64,000 nucleotides of DNA from assembly GCF_000002995.4 (NCBI RefSeq), contig NW_025062477.1, positions 9,644,649-9,708,648 of the forward strand, read 5' to 3'. Position numbers and translations under genes: made by a program. The stretch is from Brugia malayi. Its lineage: Eukaryota; Nematoda; Chromadorea; Rhabditida; Onchocercidae. Shown here one piece after another: positions 15,687 through 37,560 of this stretch. The notes under the pieces are model-generated. The model had not been told where the DNA came from. It saw only the letters and a list, made by a program, of their open reading frames with translations, and did no database searches. Every line of letters begins with the position of its first letter. The stretch's first letter is position 1.

Positions 15687-18600
15687 TTGTAATATTGCCC
15701 CACAGAAGCTACGATAGCAACAATAAAAGTAGCAGTAGCAGTAGCAGTAGAATAGTGACAACGGGAAAATCATGTGGTAATGACGAAAGCATAATTTTGC
15801 GTATGGATGACACTCACGGCGATAAAATCAATGTTTTTTTTGTCCTTTTTATTTGCCTGGAATTATTAAAATTAAGCCATAAAATCATTTAATGTCTGTG
15901 TGAATTGAATTGCGAAGTCGAAGATGAGATATTCGAAGGTCGTTGACGTGTCAAACACTGTTAGCGGATGATCTTGGAGTCTTACTTCACATAAAAAACA
16001 ATGAGTCTTCATGATTATTGTCATTACAGTTACGATTTCTGAGTTTCGCATTCTGTAGCTATGTGCATGCAACTTTATATGCATAAACCACTGTTTATAG
16101 GTTGTAAATAAGCAAAAAGGAAGGAAATATACATATTGCACAGATTTTACAGTTTAAACTCTGAATTTATGGACTTGGATAAAATTTCCAATAAAAAACT
16201 TTTAGAATTAGATCTAAAGTAGAATTACTTTATAAAAAATGATTTAAAAAAATGGTTATCATTAAGAAACGTGTTTTTTAGTCCTTGTCGACGTCAACAA
16301 TAAAATTGAATGGCAAGAAGAAAAATTTTGTGGGCGAAAATTCATCTTACAATGCAACATGCTCATCAATTGCATAGAAATTGAAAAATAATTACGAATG
16401 AATTGTCGCTGATCACTGACACAATGATTTTGTGAGAATAAGTGCAAACAAATAAATGTCGCTGGTTTGAATGCCGCTACTATTACGATAGGATTTAATT
16501 ACTGCAGTTCAAAATTTAGTCTAATATTTATGTTACAGACTTGAGAATAAAATTAATTAATATGAGCTCCAAAGAACTGTGAAGTGAGTTAATAATTGAA
16601 ATATCACTTTGAGGATATCCAAGGATTACTATGATTTATTATCATTTTGATTCATTATCCTTTCCCAAGTAGAGAAACAGGAATCTATTAACTTGAAGAG
16701 CACTCTTTCAGTACAGATTTGCCATTTCTTTAGTACAAAATTTTTATAGAAGAAAACCACTCTCATTTAATTTCTCGTAAATAAATTTTAAAATTTCCAT
16801 TCATTTCCTTTTTCTCTTTTCTTCCTCTCTGATATGAAAGAGACTTTCACCACCTGCATACTGACCACTGCATCACTATATAGAATATATGAGAAATTCA
16901 GAATTTTACTTTAGAATCAATGAACAAACGTATCCTTAGCAGTACTACATGATATGGTAGGGTTATCAAGAACACATACAATGATAAGATAAAGGTGAAT
17001 CGATATCACTTGTTGAGGCATAAGAAACGATGACTTTCGGAACTTTTTCCATCATTTTCTTATATTATTAGTGCTGTTGTCATTATTGTCAAATTAAAAA
17101 GAAATGAGAAATTGTAGGTGAAATTTTCCAAAAACGGTGAGAGAGTTTTAATTTTCTTAGTTATAGTTTACGATTATTTATAAAAAATCAATTTACCCTA
17201 AAAAGAAAAGACTGAATTGATGTGAAATGGAGAAACTTATTGTGGAGCAGAATAATAATTAATTTGAAATAACTTTACTTCCATTATCTTATCCTGCTTT
17301 TAGTATCATTTCTCTTGCTATTATTATCAACAAAAATTGAGTCATAAATCTAATAATAGCCACATGTGAGTATGGAAGAAACCTTTAATAAGTTAAAAAG
17401 GCAAAACTACAAATTCAATGCAAAAACTGGTAGAAAATAGTTCTGCTAAACTACTTCAACTGATCGGTAACGAAAGAATTAAAAGGAATAATGATATCTC
17501 GCATCAACAAATTCAATGTATCGTCGCACTTGACCTACACCAACTACATGTTTAACACCGTAAGACTGTTGTGCTAATTAATTAAACATCCTGTTCATTA
17601 AAAATATCAATAAATGACGTTGATCGACCATGAGCTATATGTTAAAAATATTGCATTTACTTATATTTCTTTTCTATTTCTGTAAAGATGTGACACTTCC
17701 GCCATTTTAATTCATAATTCTTTTTCGAAATATCAAATAGAAAATTCTATTGTTTCTGCCTTTAAATCATACGAAAATAAAGAAAGCATACATTTGATTA
17801 AGGGTATAAGATTTGCTCTACCGAAATCCTATTTAAAAGTTAATTTTATTGGTAACTAGAAGCGAGAAAAATATGACTTTCTTTTAAGTAAAAGTACTTC
17901 ATAAACACAATAATTTTCCCATTACTGTTGACCTTCCAACCAAGACTTTGTTTTTTATCTGAGACACTATCGCACAAGATTCGAGTTCAAGTTAATAGAA
18001 GAGTAGACAGCTTTTATGGAAAACAATCGTAAAAATTATGAAATTTTGAGAATACAGCTGCCCAGCTAATGCTGCGCTTTTTTGATGAGAAAGACACCGT
18101 TAAGCAACCATTTTTCAGGCTTAACACCAGAGGTTTCAAAATTTGCACTTGAGACATTTCATAGAAAGTCAAAGTCTCCGATTTCACGGAATACTTAGTG
18201 TGACTGAGATGACTTTCGGAAAAAACTTCTAGAAAAGAAGTTCATGTGAATCTGCACCTTATTTAATTACATAAAAAGCAATTAATATGCATTTTGAAAG
18301 AATGAATAAACTTAATTCCTTTTTTAAATAAGAAATGTAAATAAACTATTTCTTAAAAGCTAAGAATGTTGTTCGTGATGCCCACAGAGATTTATATATT
18401 CGTCGAACTATGTTAAGTGGTCTCCGATGACCGCATGCATTTCCACTTCATTAACTATCAAGCACTGATGCAAATTTTTGGAATTTCTCCAATTCTCTAT
18501 CATTTCTTTTATATTTTTTTCTATAAATTTAATCTTTTATTTCGTTTTCACAAATACAAGTTAAAGGCGAATAACCCAGTTTTTTGAAATTTATATACAT

Positions 18601-21043
18601 ATATATGTATATAAATACAATATTGGCAATGTATGTTCGTATCTTATAGTTAAAAAACAGGAAGAGCTGATAAGTTACATGTATATTATAAATGGATGCC
18701 TTTTCCAAATGGAATTTGAAAGACTGACTAATCGTACTGAGTTCAATTAATCGATTTTTCAATTACGCATGCCTTTGCCAAGGAGTGGGCACGTTCAGAT
18801 TGAACTATTTGTGTTGAGTAGAAAAAGAACTAAATATCTGCATGTATATCAGTTTAGATCAAATGTATGGCATGAAATTATATCTGAAGATGAAATAAAT
18901 CCAAAAATTCATTATCATTGCACTGTCATACATATTTTCAGTGTCAAAGTGTCATTGCTTCTTCGTTGCCTCAGTGAATCTTTAATCTGTTTGAAGAGGA
19001 AGCACATTTCTTATTCATCAAATATATATGTAAATATATCTAGGAATCGTCGAAAAAGATAGGTAAATTACTCTCAATGCAGAAAGATGGACTTGCAATT
19101 TCGCAATAGTGAAAAGCTCCAGCTTATAACTTTAGATGGTCCTAAAACTTAAAAAGAATAGCAACTCAAACACAATTTACTTTAAAATAACTCAGTGAAT
19201 CCCAGCATCAATTCAAATGTTATGTAAATCCGTGGCTTTAATAGTATAATGCAAATGAAGAAAGCTGAAAACAAATTTCTTCTAAATAGTTTGAACAAAG
19301 TGTACGAATTAAATTTGAAACAAACAAAAATGACACAGCACTGTGAAAAGGTCGAATGAACCAGGAACAGTAATGAAACTCAATGTCATTGTTAGAATTG
19401 TAATTGTTTCACAGATGACCAGGAAAGTTGAAAAATTCTTAGACGAATTTCAAAATCTAATAGAAGAGTCTTCTATTAAATAACAAAAAATGGAACTTAA
19501 ATAATTGGCAGTAGACAGGAACGCAGTAATGCATATCACTTCAGCAAGACCGGTAAATGTCAATGAGCTGTTAACATGTAATACCGGCATCTTATGAAGT
19601 GCACTGTATGTTACATATCACCTGTCCTCGACCTGTCCAGTTTCAAGCAACTGTCCTGAACAGATTGTCTAAAAGAAGTAAATCCCTCAGAAGATATAAT
19701 CTTAACTCCTCTTTTCTTCTCCTTACAATTCCTGCGACTTATCAAGCGTTTTTTTTTAAATGTTCCTTCCAGTTTACGCTACCCTCCTATGCTTCTCAGA
19801 CTTACTCGTAGTACTGTTGTTTTTAAATTTCGTTTTTTTCAAGTTTTAAGCTATATTAGTGCATTTCTATTACAGAGAGATAAACAATGTGCTCAAGCTT
19901 AATTACTGATCTGTCAGATTTAATTATTTGCTGCGTATCATCAGTATCGCCAAATAAATTAGGTTTAAAAATTATCGCCCCAAGCTACATCTGTCCTTTT
20001 TCCCTCTTCTCATTCTCATTTTTAAGATTATTTATTTGTATTAGTTATGGAACCTTTTGAATCTATCTTTGTTTAATTTTCCTCATATGAAGTTTTATTT
20101 CCTCAATTGTTATTTCCATTACTACATCAAAAGTGAATGATTTAAATAGGATGGAAAATTCCAGGACGCCACAATCTATTTTTTATTCTTGTACCGATAA
20201 AGACAGATAGGGTTCTAAGCGAATTCATTCGAATGTTATTTAGAAGCAAGAAATCTAAATTTATTTCTACTAAACAGTTAAATTTTTTTATTTTTGTTTT
20301 TTTTTTAGCCAAAACCTTTTCGAAGTTTTAATTAGCTTCATAAATTTCATTGAAGATAATTTCAAATTAATAATAAACTACCGTAGATGAGAGATTTGCG
20401 TAAGTGTGTCTATGAAAAGTAATATTGGAGAAGACTGGAGAAGAAGCTTATAAATTGCTTATTAATTGCGAAGAGTGAGTGGAGCCGAAATGTCCTTGTC
20501 CTAGGGAGATTAACCCAATCTATATGAGCGTCCAGCTTATAGTTGTTGTCACCATCTTTGCATAAATTTACATCCAGCCTTCAAATTTGAATTTTCTTAC
20601 TTTCAGAACCTATTTAGTTCTTTTAAAGTTTCAACAACAAGTAGCATCACATTCTTCACTCCTATTATTCACTTTTCAATATATATTTGTATATAATAAT
20701 TATATTTCTTATCTAATGTTCTTTCTCTCCTTGAATCATTCAATTTATCCCAACATTTATATGGAATTGAAATCAAATTCTCCTGTTAAATTCTCCTCAT
20801 CAATTTTGAAGCATTTCGAGGGGATACGGTATCGGTTTATTGCTTTCGACCAATCAACAGCAAGAGAATCAAAGAATAGAAAAACGGTTGTCAAAAATAT
20901 TAATTTTACTTCATGAAATTTTATTTTTCCATAATTTTTAGTTTGTAGAACTGTCGATAAGTTTTGGATTTAATGCGTTACGATTTTGTGGAGTAAAAAA
21001 CGTAACATCGTTGGGACATCAGAACAACACATAACTGTTTTAA
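15687..21043. other. 5.4-kb gene-poor region upstream of AP-2
   Basis: AT-rich with no exon that shows both splice signals and protein-like composition. The longest ORFs (for example 18769-19062 and 20587-20916, plus strand) have the composition of random AT-rich DNA. Likely cis-regulatory DNA for the AP-2 gene and/or the divergent minus-strand gene. Confidence 0.5.
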
Positions 21044-23876
21044 ATGGGTGATCGAAACTTTCCCGATTCTAAACGCAATCACAACAATGATCGCAGTAAT
21101 TTGCTTTTGGATCGATGTTGTAACAATGAGTGTAGTGCAAAACATTACTCCAGAAAACGAAATTTACCATTTAATTCGGATATTTCTGATGAACAAATAC
21201 GGTAAATATGATGACAAAATTAGTCTCGTTATTTTTAGTCTTAGTCTCATTTATATTGTTTTATTGGTTGAAAATGAAAGCAAATTATGATATTGGGTTA
21301 AACAGAAGAAACATTTCAGTAAGCAATCTTCATCTGAGGAGGACAATGAACTTGATACAGCGAGCAACTATTTCGATGAAAATGATGATGGTGACAACTC
21401 GAGTACCACCGAAGAACCAGAAGAAGATAGATTTTGCAGCAATGCAAATTTTAACCAGGCATGACCATTAAGTCGTTTATGGTTAAGCACTACTGAATGA
21501 TTTTTGTGAAATCATAAAACAGAAAAATACCACATTTTAATAGCTTATAATTCATTGCAGTCATTTTCCGGAACTCATGCGGTACAAACCATATCATCTT
21601 TATTTCGGAATTCAAATAGCGAAAATCAAAGTGAATTTTTCTTTTACTATGTTTAACTGTTTGGATTATTTTAATGTTTGTGCTTTGAATGGCATTTCGA
21701 AGAATAAATAAACATTGATTTCTTATTCCAGAGGGAGAAATTGGCATCGGTTATCAGTTCCATGGTCATACTGCCACTAATTTTAATACCCTCACACGTG
21801 GTTTCACAAGTGGTATTGATTCGATTTGTCACCATCATTCCCAACAGGTGCAATTTTGAAATTCTAAAATTTAATCAGGATACAAGATATCACAAGATCC
21901 CGACATGATTAAAAATGACTTTATTTACTGATTACTTTATTTATAGCTGGTTTATACTGGACACATGCCAGTTAACTCACATTATGTGGTCAGCTGCAGC
22001 ACCGTGCAAGGTAACAGTACTAGCGGTAACGAAAGTTCATACGAACGTGCTAACAGTATGCCCATAATAAGTACGACTACGATAAATGGAACGATAAATC
22101 AACAAGTACTATTGAACTGCTCATTTCTTTTATCTAAAAATTAGAAAAGACTTGAAAAGATCAAAGGTCAAAATTTGGGCTGACCTATTGTTATAACAAT
22201 TTGGCAAAACATTCAGTTTTTGTCTAATAGAGAAATAATTGCTTTAAAACCTAACATATTGTTGAAATTTTCTGAAAATATGTATTTCAGGAGCTTAATA
22301 CAGTCGAATCGTTCATTCGACCTTCTTTCAACAGTTCAAAACGTTAGTAAATTAAGGATAAAAATTTCCATTCTCTTATTTTATGTCCTACAATCTATAA
22401 TGTCAAATAAAATTTTGAGATTATACATTGATGCATTTGTTGAATATCACAGACAAATATTTTTTCATATTTCAGCAACTATTTGCAATTTTGGTCTAAG
22501 TCGTACTATGTATGGTAATTTTGGGTACACATTACCTTCACTACATGGCATGCCTGTACTTGCTTCAGAAACGTTTTGTGCCGTACCTGGTCGAACGTCA
22601 TTGCTCAGTTCTACTACAAAGTATCACGTCACCATTGGAGAGATTTATAGGCGTATCTCACCACCAGAATGCTTAAATGCTTCGCTGCTTGGAGGAATTT
22701 TAAGAAAGTTTGTAGTAACCAAAGATAAATAAAAATTAATATAAATATCACTTCTTACTCAAAAAAGACTCTAAAATGTCTGGTAAAAACTCATTGCAAA
22801 AGTCAGGAATTCATCTTTCTAGTTTAATCATCTCTAATGCAATGAGCAATTAAAGTGGCAATAATATCGTAAGTCTCACTCTATACAAAGATGCTATTGT
22901 TTGAGTATTAATATTAAATGAGCAAAAAAATTCTGCTAGAAATTCTATTACCAAAAATGTAAATTTAGAGCTAAGTCAAAAGATGGTGGAAAAACTCTAC
23001 GCGATAGTTTAAAGCGAGTTGGATTATCATTACCGGCGGGGCGACGAAAAGCTGCCACTGTCACAGCATGGACGGCCTTAGTGGAAGGCAAGTTTTTTTT
23101 AATTTCAAATTTGAGGTGCATAGAATCAAGTAATTATTTCAGCATGAATCTTGGTCTATTAATATAAAACCATCTTACTATAGGCATCACCAATTAGAAA
23201 ACTCGGTTCCTTAAAGAAGTTATAACCAGATTCTTGTTTTTCAGAGGAAGCTTTGCAAATGGCCAAAGATTTTGCGGCTCTCAGTGAGAAAGCATTTCCA
23301 GTACGCCAAATTGCTGAATTTGTTTGCAGTCGGATGATTTGGCAGGATAACCCACGGGAATGTTGCACTTTCATCGAACATACAAGGTTCACAGAAATTA
23401 ATAATGTTCAGAGAGAAGGAAGCGATTATTTCTCTTTACCTGCTTTTCTGTTTTTCAGATTATTTATCAAAGAACTGTCAGATATTATCAGCGGTGAATT
23501 CTCTGGGACAATACTTGGTAATCAACAGAACCCTAACCCGAACATATTAGCTACTCCCACTATACAGCATGGCCTTGCACATTTCTCTCTAGTAACGATA
23601 CTTTTTATTTAATTCAAATTCAACAGCCAAAGATAAATTCATTCATCAGGAACTAATCTGGCAAAATCATTTTGTTATTCATCTTTTCATCTCTTATAGT
23701 TAACGCATGGCTTCGGACCTCTGGCGTTTGTGACGGTATTCGATACGCTTACTGCAATGCTTGATGAAATGCTGAAATGCTATGATCGAAATGAGCAGCA
23801 TTTAAATATTCAATTATCGGATATATCCGCAACACACATACCTTCTAGCCGCTTCATTTACACTAGTAATATGTAA
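21044..23876 (+). CDS. aptf: Transcription factor AP-2 family protein
   Basis: Exons: 21044-21201, 21320-21458, 21732/21734-21847, 21947-22010, 22476-22707, 22969-23087, 23245-23386, 23459-23591, 23700-23876, about 425 aa. Residues about 195-400 form the AP-2 DNA-binding and helix-span-helix dimerisation domain: [78 protein letters not shown]. These follow the human AP-2 order and spacing. The N-terminus is acidic ([20 protein letters not shown]) then His/Thr/Ser-rich, as in AP-2 activation regions. Exon 6 ends at AAG|GCAAGT, a consensus GC-AG donor. Two N-terminal junctions are ambiguous: exon 2 needs either a GC donor at 21459 or a GT donor near 21384, and exon 4 has three phase-compatible donors (22011 preferred). 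Nematodes have several aptf paralogues; I cannot assign which. Confidence 0.9.
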
Positions 23877-26800
23877 CCTTTAACATTCTCCATTTTTGTA
23901 ATAATCAGAACTCTCAGTAAAGGAAGATGTCTGATCAAAATACGGTATCGATCAAAAGAGACTTTGAGTTCAGTAATCAAGCTTCATAAATCGAACAAGA
24001 CTCTTTTTCAATTTTTGTTTCAATCATATTGCATGTTCTTGTATGGAAAAAGTGCAAGATTGTTTCCATGAAAAAGGATTTGAATTGAATTTAGTGGAAT
24101 TGCCTGTGAATATTAATGTAGTCAGTTTTCATACCATCATACCATTTAAAATAACTAATTAATGTTAATGAGTAGGAAAAAAGTTACTATAACAAAGGCG
24201 GCATAAAATTTACTGTTCATTCCTTTATTTGTTGTGAAAGGTTCAAATCATAAACGAACAGAATTTAAAAAAAAGAGAAGGAAAAACAATAATCGATTGT
24301 GATTTATATAAAACACTTTAATTATCAATCATTCCGACGAATACAATGGAAAAGCACTACATTTTAAAAGAATTATGTACACAATATAAGCAAACCAATG
24401 AAGTATGAAGGTGAATATTCGGGATATATTGATAAAGTCCAAGGAATACCACTGGATTTATTTTCCGAGATTACCAAAATGTAATTTCCAAAAAGACAAA
24501 AATTGGAGGAATTACTAATTTACAGTCTCTCATGTGCAATTTGTTGACTATATTTTTAGTAAATCATACCTAAGATTAGCACCGAAAGTGACTGTTACTT
24601 ACTGATGCTAGTTAGATCAGAAATTAACAATTGGTTGTTTAACCTCATCATGTGGAACAGGGTGAAAGATTGCAGATTTCAAATTAAGATTAATTTCAGA
24701 AATTTGAAATTTGGTTTTTGTCATTTTCAGAAGCTTTTTGAGTATCTGGTTTTCATAAAAGAGCTAATAAATATGGCTGATGATTTGCATCTTGTCAATT
24801 TTTTGTTCTAAATAATTGCTTTAAATGTGGTGAAGTTTCATTACCCTGTATTTAAATGTCCGGAACTTCGAAAAAGCGCCAACAGACAAGGTAAAAGAAG
24901 AAAAATGAAACTAAAAGGAAACAAAAAGAAGAATTATAAATTATTTTCATAAAGTTAAGAAACAACGAAACAGAATGATTTAAATTGAAATACAGCTAAC
25001 TATTTGTGCTTTGAACATTGCTACACACTCATATTCATAATACAAGTGGTTGATGAAGACTGTTTTGTGTTCGAAGATTTTTAAGGAGCTCAATTTCTCC
25101 TCCATGCAAAATAATTGATTCGTTCGTTTTAAACCATTTTCCTGACTACTGAGTTATTCTTAGTTATAGTCACTAATAGTGCCGAATTACATGCGTTTCT
25201 GGAGATAAATCTATTCCTTCATTCATTTAATCAGTTACTGTTATTCAATGCATTTCTCATTAATACTTATTACTATTGAAGAGTAAGTATAATCTTTTAA
25301 GGAAATATTTCAGAAACTGAAAACAAAATCATTTGTATTGGTACAACGATGAAGAACAGAAATGATAGAGAAACAAAATGATTTTTCATGTATTGCACAG
25401 AGTGGGATGAGAGACAGTTATTTCAGTCAAATAAAGAACAAAATGAAAAATCACCTCTCTTATCATCTATCATTTATAAACTTTAAACATTCAAATTTTG
25501 TCCTTAACCCAAAGTTTGCGTTTTTTTTCTTGGCAATTCACAACTTAATTTGAAGAGAATTACATCGCTATACTAGCACATTATTATGATAATAATAATT
25601 ACTGCACTGTCCAAATTTTATAAGTGTATCATACGAAGTGAACGAAAAGGAGGTGCATTTGGTGAAAATTTTAATATTCCACTGAGAAATTGTTCAAAGG
25701 AGTAGAAGTGGAATTTGTCGTACCAGTCGCAGCCTATAACCATTCTCCACTATGCGATTTCCGAATGACCCATTTCTGATCTGCGCAACGATGCAGTGGA
25801 AGATTTGTTTTCAAAACGAGGAGGATTGTAAAAAGATTCTATGAGGATTCGATAAAAATTTGAACGAAACCATAGATACATATAAAATTGATTTTTATCA
25901 TTAAACTCAATATCAATCTAGCGTCAATCAATCAATAATATATTCTTAACCACCATTACGTCTCATTAGATGATAAACGAAGTCCAAGAGCAATTATGAT
26001 AGTTGAGTAAGTCAAATATTTTGGTTTGCTTAATATTTGTCAATACACAGACATTTCAAATGTTTTTGATCATATTTACTTAACTAATTCGAGATCGTGT
26101 CCAAAAGAGAACGAAGAAGGATTGAGGGGAGAAAAAATTTTTAGTTACCTACCTTAACAGTTAAAGAAATTCTGCTAAATGATGAGTCAATATTTTAATA
26201 AATTTTTATGATCAATAAATAAGTAATGCAACTCGAAGCATAAAGAGAGATTCAGTAAAATCTTCAGGAAAAGAAGTGTGCTGGCAAAATAAAGGTCTTT
26301 AGAATTAAACCTAACTTGTATAAGAATATACTGGTATTATAAAGAGTGAAAAACGAAATCATCTTACTTTCATATGAAATAGATTTTCAAAACCAAATAA
26401 TGAAGTTCCAGGACTTTCTGTAAATTCATCATTCAAACAATTTCTCATAGGTAAGTTACATTTGTAATTCATTCAAAAAAGGTAAATAAGAACTGATCAG
26501 TTAATCATAAATGGAAAGACAATTAATCATAAACAAAATATTAATTTTTGGTATTGATGTAGATGAAAGATTTGATTCTGGGAAATTTATCAAATAAAAA
26601 GACAATAATTTTTAAGTAATTGTTTTCAAGCTATACTTACACTGAGCACTTGTAATACTGCTAGGAGTAAAATATAAAGTATTATGACATATCTTTCCCT
26701 TCACTGTCATACAGCCTGTAGATTTCACGTTTGTCACCTTCTGTAAATAGTCTTACCCGTCGCTCTAAATACAACAGACACTTCAAATTTCTTTAACATA

Positions 26801-27201
26801 AATAATGCAGCATTGTAAACGTGATATTAAGTGAGTACTACTTCCCTTAAAAATAAAATAAAGCTTCCGCATAGCCCACATTACAAAGCAAAAATGTCCG
26901 AATTTTTATACAATTCAACAAATTGCAGTTGGAACACAGAGATAAGATAATAGCGTCCGGATCGGATTTCGCTTAGATTTTCACTGATGAAAGACTAAAA
27001 CAGGGTCTATGATCTTCCGGAAATATTTTCATCAATTTATCATAATTTATTAATTATTTTTTTACCACAATTTATTAATTATTTTCAAGTCATTCTAAGC
27101 GAAATGGCTTGCCCTATGAAGTAAGTAATATCTAACGAAAACCTTTCTTGTATACTAGCTGGATGAAAGTCTGTTGGCGCTGCTTTGTTGACATTAAAGT
27201 T
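23877..27201. other. Intergenic between convergent AP-2 and nhr-23
   Basis: 3.3 kb of AT-rich sequence. A minus-strand open stretch at 26682-26780 reads protein-like (ERRVRLFTEGDKREIYRLYD) but has no start codon or good acceptor. Otherwise nothing seen beyond presumed 3' UTRs. Confidence 0.5.
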
Positions 27202-36059
<8,858 letters not shown>

Positions 36060-36923
36060 TTTTGTAGAGCATCAACAACTGCTGTGTATCGTCTCTTTCT
36101 TCCCTTCGTTTTGTAAGGACCCCGATAGGCGGTAGGTTGATCAGTCAACTGGATGCAGGAGCACCGGAGAACGGACACCAATACTGTGATGATGTGGACT
36201 GGATTATTATAAGAACACTCTCCGACAGTCCAACCCCAACAAATGACGTCTTGTTAACGCGTGTTTTCGATACCTGCCACGATAGTGACGACAACGCCAG
36301 ACCAGGCCAACTAAGCAAGCAAGGAAGCAACCGAACAGATACGACCCTTGTGCCTCCACTTTCTTCGTCCTTTTTGCGTTGCGCCAACCGACGTCGAGTA
36401 GGACGTCTCGTCGGCGGTACTTCTGTTACCTGCTTCTTGTAACTGTCGTTGCTAAAAGAGATCGAAGGTAGCAAAAACTGATAATTGCTTAAGGAGAACA
36501 AGAACGACTTAAATGACGCTTTCCAATGAGAAACCCGGAAGACCGTTCAAAGTAGTAGGCCCAGTTTAGCTAACTTTTCTATATAAACGCCATGAAGAGA
36601 TGGCGATAATAGTAGTAGCAATGGTAGAGACTATGGTAGGAATAGCAATAATCGTCGGAACGGTGGTGAAATTTCCACCCGCAACATCTAGGAATCGGAT
36701 ACCGGTGACACCAAGGACTGTTGAAGTGCCGTCGCTACTGGAATGCTGCTCCTGCTATTGGAGAAACAGAACGCACAGATAGGTAGGTGGTCGCGGTCGT
36801 AGTCGTAATCGTCATCCGACGATACATCTCCTCCTATGCATGAGGAAGTGTGTGCATGTATTTGTCTTGCCTTCTGTCGTCAACTGCACAGCCCAGTTGT
36901 GGAAGTGACAGTTGTAATATCAA

Positions 36924-36950
36924 CAGTAGTAGTAGTAGTAGTAGCAGTAG
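36924..36950. repeat. (GTA)n microsatellite
   Basis: Eight or so GTA units with one interruption, inside the GC-rich block. Confidence 0.8.
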
Positions 36951-37560
36951 ATGATGGACAGATAGTGGTCGCTGGAGGAGGAGGTCGGATCGGGAGATGC
37001 CCTCTCAACTATCCAAATTTGGCGATAACGATGATGATGGAGACGACGAACTTTCCCGAGTAGTAGTAAAACCCGTGGTAGTGGTGATGGTGTATCAGAA
37101 CTCTTCCTTCTGTAATTTTGGAGATAGAGATAATGTTGGTGCGGGAAGGGGGGAACAAGGAAGGGGAAAACAGGGGGCGGGGGAGTTGAAATCGTTTTGA
37201 AAACTTTTCAATGTTAAAATAGGGATGGAGGAGAACAAGGGCCAAAACATTGTTATATGTCCGCCAGATACATACATTATTATTGTGTATTTGACTGGTA
37301 CGGGAGGCGGCTGATACTGCTGGCGATTGTCCCCCTCCTCTTTTCTATCTTTCTGATCGGCGAGGACATTGACCCCCGACCCGATGGTCCACCTATGTTA
37401 TTGGTGGTGACGGTGAGATGACGCGATGATTTGATGATGCGCTGCTGTAGCGCTGGGTAATCGTACCAGTAGCACGATCGGGTGAAATACTTCGTAGAGG
37501 TAGTGGTGGTTCAAAAACCCCTCTTTCCCTGTCTAGTATTGTGCGCCCGCTACGTAAAAG

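Noticed and set aside
18769..19062. 97-codon plus-strand ORF
   Set aside because: No motif, codon composition like surrounding non-coding DNA.
20587..20916. 109-codon plus-strand ORF upstream of AP-2
   Set aside because: Phe/Tyr/Ile-rich composition expected from AT-rich DNA, no motif, no splice or start context.
26682..26780. Minus-strand open stretch ERRVRLFTEGDKREIYRLYD
   Set aside because: No start codon, only a poor acceptor, and it lies after the nhr-23 stop; probably chance within the 3' region.
36600..37200. Plus-strand ORFs with Val runs or Gly/Asp-rich sequence in the GC-rich block
   Set aside because: They are translations of GTA/GGT simple repeats; every frame is soon broken by stops.
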